Assembly (NCBI GenBank): GCA_903824735.1
Contig: CAIJXO010000025.1
Location: 1 to 7,640 of the forward strand
From: an uncultured bacterium
Lineage (GTDB): Bacteria > Patescibacteriota > Minisyncoccia > Phycocordibacterales > GWA1-40-21
DNA length: 7,640 nucleotides
Direction: 5' to 3'
A program made the position numbers and the translations under genes. The notes under the pieces were generated by a model that was given only the letters and a program-made list of their open reading frames with translations, was not told the DNA's origin and did not search any database. This document shows positions 4,373 through 7,640 of this stretch, piece after piece (the stretch's first letter is position 1; every line of letters begins with the position of its first letter).

Positions 4373-4783
4373 ATGAAAAATAAGGTGAAAGAGATATTAA
4401 AAGAAGCTAAACTCAAAGTTACTCCAGCTAGGGTAGCATTATTGGGTATTTTTTCGGCTAAATGTCAGCCAATGAGCGCGGATAATGTTATAGCCAAACT
4501 TAAAAGAACTAAAATTGATAATGTCACTGTCTACCGCACACTGGCTAGTCTGGAAAAGGCTAACATAATTCAGAGAGTCGATTTACGAAAGGAGTCAGTT
4601 TATTTTGAACTGTCCAATCACCACCATCATCATTTTGTCTGTACAAGTTGCGGAGTAGTTGAAAAGTTACCGAAATGTAATGTCGGTCAAATTATTTCCA
4701 AATCCTTGAAACAGTCAAAAAGATTCTCGATTGTCAGAAGTCATTCTTTTGAATTGTTCGGTCTTTGTAAGACATGTGCTTAA
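4373..4783 (+). CDS. Fur-family metal-responsive repressor (Zur-like)
   Basis: A 136-residue protein of normal Fur-family length. The N-terminal winged helix includes VTPARVALLGIF (16-27) and the recognition-helix region DNVTVYRTLASLEKANIIQRV (residues 49-69). The C-terminal dimerisation and metal-binding half has HHHHHFVCTSCG (83-94), then SHSFELFGLCKTC (123-135). The CxxC pairs at 90-93 and 132-135 would hold structural zinc, and His83-87, His124 and nearby Glu could form the sensing site. The divergent ZIP importer and a palindrome overlapping both -35 boxes suggest a Zur-type role: with metal bound it would repress its own operon and the ZIP gene. Fur, Mur or PerR specificity cannot be excluded. 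It is followed 7 bp later by the YibE/F gene, probably co-transcribed. Confidence 0.93.
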   Translation: MKNKVKEILKEAKLKVTPARVALLGIFSAKCQPMSADNVIAKLKRTKIDNVTVYRTLASLEKANIIQRVDLRKESVYFELSNHHHHHFVCTSCGVVEKLPKCNVGQIISKSLKQSKRFSIVRSHSFELFGLCKTCA

Positions 4784-4790
4784 ATTAATT

Positions 4791-5954
4791 ATGAAAAAAC
4801 TACTGGCCTTAATCTTTATTACTCCACTTTTCCTTCAGGCTATACCAGCCCTAGCGCAAAATACTATTATTCAAGACAAGGTAACGATTGTTAGAGCCCA
4901 AGTTCTAGAGATAACCTCGGAGAAGGAACAACCAATTCCCGGCACAGATATTTCCGGTATTAACCAGGTTTTAAAAGCGAAAATTTTGGAGGGCGACGAT
5001 AAGGGTGTAACTATTACTTTGAATAATGATTATATTAAACTCCAAAAAGATGAGGTTTTTTATTTGAGAAATGAAACGCGCGGCGAGGACGGTAAAAAGA
5101 TTTATGCCGTGGCTGACCAAGATCGTCTGCCCGCCATTTATTTTTTCTTAATCTTATTTGTGGTGGCGGTCATTTGTCTGGGCGGTATACAAGGTATCCG
5201 AGGTTTAGCTAGTCTGGTCGGAAGCATGGTTTTGATTCTTTATGTTTTACTGCCAGCCATCTTACACGGCTATTCACCGATTTTAGTAACGATTGGTGTC
5301 TCATCTCTGATTATTATTGTTGGCTCCTATATTACACATGGTTTTAATAAGACGACGACCTCGGCTGTTTTGGGGATGATTGCTACTGTTATTTTTACCG
5401 GTCTTTTGGCTTATCTAGCGGTGCATATAACAAAACTCAGTGGTTTTTCTTCAGAGGAGGAAACTTATCTTAATTTAAATACCGGCGGTACTATTGATAT
5501 GGTTGGATTATTATTCGGAGGAATAATGATTGGTCTTTTGGGAGTTCTTTACGATATTGCCATTGGTCAAGCCATTTCTGTCGAAGAGCTATATCATATT
5601 GCCCCTCACGTCGAGAAGAAGAAGATTTATAAAAGAGCCGTTCGTATCGGCCGTGAGCATATCGGAGCTTTAGTGAACACTTTAGCCATTGCTTATGTTG
5701 GTGTCTCTCTGCCTCTGCTCTTACTTTTCTATACTTCAAATGGTAAGGATGTCATTTCGCCATTAGCCACAATTAACCGTGAGATATTCGCGACAGAGAT
5801 TATTAGGATAATTATCGGCAGCATCGGTCTGATTTTAGCAGTACCAATTACAACTTTCATTTCTACGTGGTTGCTGGTTAAGGAAAAAACAGTAACAGGT
5901 GAAGTAATTAAAAACGAAACTGAGAAACTTGAACATTTCCACCATCATCATTAA
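4791..5954 (+). CDS. YibE/F-like multi-pass membrane protein
   Basis: A 387-residue protein. I chose the ATG at 4791 because it opens a classic signal peptide, MKKLLALIFITPLF through ALA-QN (cleavage near residue 22); a longer frame starting at a TTG would overlap the Fur gene. Residues 23-113 form an extracytoplasmic beta-rich domain, followed by about seven membrane helices (near 116-133, 138-158, 164-181, 190-211, 238-260, 290-315 and 335-362). The stretch LYDIAIGQAISVEELYHIAP and the later GREHIGALVNTLAIAYVGVSLP match the YibE/F family, whose biochemical function is not established. The C-terminus ends HFHHHH, an unusual metal-binding tail. Its place behind a Fur-family regulator, 7 bp away with no Shine-Dalgarno, suggests a regulon role in metal handling, possibly efflux or delivery; that is inference. 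Confidence 0.88.
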   Translation: MKKLLALIFITPLFLQAIPALAQNTIIQDKVTIVRAQVLEITSEKEQPIPGTDISGINQVLKAKILEGDDKGVTITLNNDYIKLQKDEVFYLRNETRGEDGKKIYAVADQDRLPAIYFFLILFVVAVICLGGIQGIRGLASLVGSMVLILYVLLPAILHGYSPILVTIGVSSLIIIVGSYITHGFNKTTTSAVLGMIATVIFTGLLAYLAVHITKLSGFSSEEETYLNLNTGGTIDMVGLLFGGIMIGLLGVLYDIAIGQAISVEELYHIAPHVEKKKIYKRAVRIGREHIGALVNTLAIAYVGVSLPLLLLFYTSNGKDVISPLATINREIFATEIIRIIIGSIGLILAVPITTFISTWLLVKEKTVTGEVIKNETEKLEHFHHHH

Positions 5955-5956
5955 TT

Positions 5957-6006
5957 ATATTGATGACCCGTCTTAGACTCGAACTAAGTAGAAAATCTAT
6001 ATTTTA
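5957..6006 (-). repeat. T-arm-like module, right copy (minus orientation)
   Basis: Read on the minus strand from 6006, TAAAATATAG, TTAGTTCGAGTCTAAG and ATCAATAT recur as in 3503-3545. In this copy CTTAG-TTCGAGT-CTAAG forms a perfect 5-bp T-arm, followed by seven bases (ACGGGTC), an A and TCA. This looks like the 3' half of a tRNA, but I find no matching 5' acceptor strand (GACCCGT) nearby. On the plus strand the same CTTAG/CTAAG hairpin could help end the YibE/F transcript. Confidence 0.65.
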
Positions 6007-6011
6007 AGGGG

Positions 6012-6017
6012 TATAAT
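6012..6017 (+). promoter_or_regulatory. Consensus -10 upstream of the last gene
   Basis: A perfect TATAAT preceded by GGGG; the -35 position (5989-5994, TAGAAA) is weak. +1 near 6024 would put the second 22-bp repeat within a leader of about 104 nt before the ATG at 6128. Confidence 0.45.
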
Positions 6018-6040
6018 GGAAAGTGAGGTTTCAAGAATAG

Positions 6041-6062
6041 CAGCAGTCTAGTTTTTTGTGCC
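6041..6062 (+). repeat. 22-bp direct repeat, copy 2
   Basis: Identical to 3386-3407 and in the same orientation, 2655 bp downstream. No tRNA precedes this copy. The following bases, AAGTGACCGAG and then GGGTAA, align with those after copy 1 with one gap, so the shared element is longer than the perfect match. Confidence 0.9.
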
Positions 6063-6127
6063 AAGTGACCGAGAGGGGTTAATGGGGTAATATATAATCC
6101 AAGTTAGGTAAAGAGTTACAATATATA
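6063..6127 (+). other. Leader region of the last gene with short repeats
   Basis: AATATATAAT occurs at 6089-6098 and again at 6120-6129, where it overlaps the ATG. GTAA (6108-6111) can pair with TTAC (6116-6119). TGCCA at 6058-6062 plus the next base is complementary to TGGCA across the ATG (6129-6133), a possible long-range pairing that could mask the start. I see no Shine-Dalgarno. Confidence 0.35.
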
Positions 6128-7640
6128 ATGGCAGATTTTTTTAAAAAAGATGAGTCTGAGGTGGACTGGTTTGAAGGAGTTGGGGTACGAAATAAGATTC
6201 CTAGACCACCTATTTTTAATCAAAGGAATATTCCTGCTTGTGTTGCTCATGCCACAGTTACGATGATGCAAATGCACTGGTATGAAAAACTTGGTAAATT
6301 TGTTAATTTTTCACCTCGTTTTCTAGATATCATGTCATGGACTGATGATCTGGGAATTAATGATGGTCGTGATCCAAACCTTGTTATGGACCTTGCTTGC
6401 AATATCGGTTGTTGTACGGAAGATTTATTACCTAATGATACAACCTTACCGATTGAACAATATCGGAACAGAAATATTATCACACAAGAAATGTTGGACG
6501 AGGCTACTAAATACAAGCTTTCAAATCTTAATCTAGTGCCTGTTTCCCTTTTTAATGATAATATTAAAAATAATTCGGTCCCCGTGGAAAATAAATCAAT
6601 AAGAGTAAAAATATTATCTTCAGTGTCGATTGTATTAGGAATTTTTTTCGGGTTATTTTCTATTTATTTTATAAAAGACGTCTTACTTGCTATCATTCTT
6701 TTAATAGGAGTCTGTGTCTTTGTTAGATTTTTAACAAAAAGAAAATTAGAGTTATTTTTTTCAGAAGTATTCTTACTGCTTTCTTTGTCAGTTACTTTTT
6801 TGGTGGTAAGATTTGATGGTTCGGTACATGATATTTTTATATTGGCTACACTTTTAATAATATCAGGTGTGCTAGCCTCGATTGGTCTTTTTGTTCCAGA
6901 TTATTTTATTTCTACGCTATGGTTGGTTTTAAGTGAAAATCTTAAAACTAAGAAAAATAAAAAAGAGACGAATAATCTAGAGTCGTACTATAAAGAATTA
7001 GAGGATACAAACAAAGAAACCGAATGTGATATTAATCCAATGAATGAATTTTGGGTAAACCTGAGGGTACAAGATCAAAAAATATATAAAGATGTTAGTA
7101 AAGATATTTTGAGTATAAACGATCTTCATGTTCATTTATATGATACTCGCACACAACAACAGAAAGAAGAAAGACTAAACAAAAAATATAAGGATGCACT
7201 TCAACGTAGGGGGTTCTTACCTAAAGGAGCTTTTGGTTACATGCCGGTGTCTCAGTTTCTGGATATCGCCTTGTACCTTGTAATTATAGAAATAGGTAAA
7301 TGGGCACTTAGACATCTGCTCGAAGATTTAGACACAAAGGTATGGGAATCTTTAAAAAGTATGCTAAAGAAAGTTTTTATTGCCGCCAAAGAAAAAACTA
7401 AAGAAAATAAAAAAATCTCGTTAGTAATAACGAATCAGGGGGAGGCTAGAGATATTGTGTTTCTTTTTGATAAAGGAATGACAATTGAACAATTTGAGAA
7501 GGGTCTTTCTTGTATGGAAGAGACAATAAAAGGAATTAGTAATAAAGACTTATCTGAGGAAGAAACCCCTTTGCCTTTAGTGTTTGAGTTTGAAGTTGGT
7601 GGGAATAAGTGGGTAGATAAGACCCCGGTTTATTTTAAAG
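6128..7640 (+). CDS. Membrane protein with a partial papain-like (C1A) domain, 3'-truncated by the window
   Basis: An open frame of 504 codons continues past the window edge. Residues about 29-140 resemble the N-terminal half of a C1A cysteine peptidase: NQRNIPACVAHA, with the presumed nucleophile at Cys38, then NFSPRFLDIM, INDGRDPNLVMDLACNIG and TEDLLP, in the order and spacing seen in that family. The half that would supply the catalytic His and Asn is missing. By residue 160 the sequence enters four predicted membrane helices (about 162-182, 185-202, 207-227 and 235-256). A hydrophilic, Lys/Glu-rich region follows (from about 265, with an amphipathic or membrane-associated segment near 385-400), leading to a domain beginning KKISLVITNQGEARDIVFLF. 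No signal peptide precedes the C1A part, so it is probably cytoplasmic. It could be an inactive binding domain, a peptidase whose remaining residues lie beyond the membrane segments, or a fusion. I do not recognise the C-terminal region. Confidence 0.75.
   Translation, partial: MADFFKKDESEVDWFEGVGVRNKIPRPPIFNQRNIPACVAHATVTMMQMHWYEKLGKFVNFSPRFLDIMSWTDDLGINDGRDPNLVMDLACNIGCCTEDLLPNDTTLPIEQYRNRNIITQEMLDEATKYKLSNLNLVPVSLFNDNIKNNSVPVENKSIRVKILSSVSIVLGIFFGLFSIYFIKDVLLAIILLIGVCVFVRFLTKRKLELFFSEVFLLLSLSVTFLVVRFDGSVHDIFILATLLIISGVLASIGLFVPDYFISTLWLVLSENLKTKKNKKETNNLESYYKELEDTNKETECDINPMNEFWVNLRVQDQKIYKDVSKDILSINDLHVHLYDTRTQQQKEERLNKKYKDALQRRGFLPKGAFGYMPVSQFLDIALYLVIIEIGKWALRHLLEDLDTKVWESLKSMLKKVFIAAKEKTKENKKISLVITNQGEARDIVFLFDKGMTIEQFEKGLSCMEETIKGISNKDLSEEETPLPLVFEFEVGGNKWVDKTPVYFK

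Noticed and set aside
4731..4790. TTG start extending the YibE/F protein upstream by 20 residues
   Set aside because: It would overlap the Fur gene and bury the clear signal peptide beginning at the ATG at 4791.
5957..6050. Complete minus-strand tRNA around the T-arm CTTAG-TTCGAGT-CTAAG
   Set aside because: No matching 5' acceptor strand, D-arm or anticodon arm lies at tRNA distance; only the 3' half is recognisable.
1..7640. TGA recoded as glycine (Gracilibacteria/Absconditabacteria code)
   Set aside because: None of the recognised genes contains an in-frame TGA, and two short ORFs end properly at TGA just before terminators.

Overview
The window looks like part of a Candidate Phyla Radiation (Patescibacteria) bacterial genome. 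I base this on a very short DnaX (344 aa), a solitary PemK/MazF-like protein of the type common in these genomes, main genes with no Shine-Dalgarno site whose promoters place +1 at or next to the ATG, and compact AT-rich coding. The long genes end in TAG or TAA and none contains an in-frame TGA, so nothing here shows TGA recoding. This assignment is inference; there is no 16S or marker set in the window.

Layout. (1) Positions 1-1640 are an unusual block of four co-oriented short ORFs (41, 114, 34 and 57 codons). Most have their own promoter, a strong Shine-Dalgarno site and a Rho-independent terminator. The left part is visibly GC-rich, and the products are low-complexity and rich in Pro, Ala, Glu and Thr. 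I recognise none of them. (2) Positions 1650-2700 hold dnaX, read from an extended -10 promoter that puts +1 on the A of the ATG. (3) Positions 2773-3186 hold a PemK/MazF-family gene with no antitoxin beside it. (4) Positions 3318-3388 are tRNA-Gln(TTG), followed by a structured, tRNA-like non-coding stretch up to 3545. (5) Positions 3546-5954 form a metal-homeostasis block. A ZIP transporter on the minus strand diverges from a Fur-family regulator, which is followed 7 bp later by a YibE/F-type membrane protein. The intergenic region holds two mirror-image promoters whose -35 boxes lie in the two arms of one 29-bp inverted repeat, a compact Zur/Fur-type switch. All three proteins carry His-rich stretches. 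(6) Positions 5957-6127 carry second copies of repeats also found next to the tRNA. (7) From 6128 to the window end runs an open frame: the cysteine half of a papain-like (C1A) domain, then four predicted membrane segments and a long C-terminal region, cut by the window edge.

Main points of interest: the small-ORF cassette array, the shared operator of the ZIP/Fur pair, the two repeat pairs bracketing the metal block (one abutting tRNA-Gln), the DnaX lacking the family's Cys4 zinc module, and the half-C1A membrane protein. Functions for the short ORFs and the last gene cannot be derived from the sequence alone.
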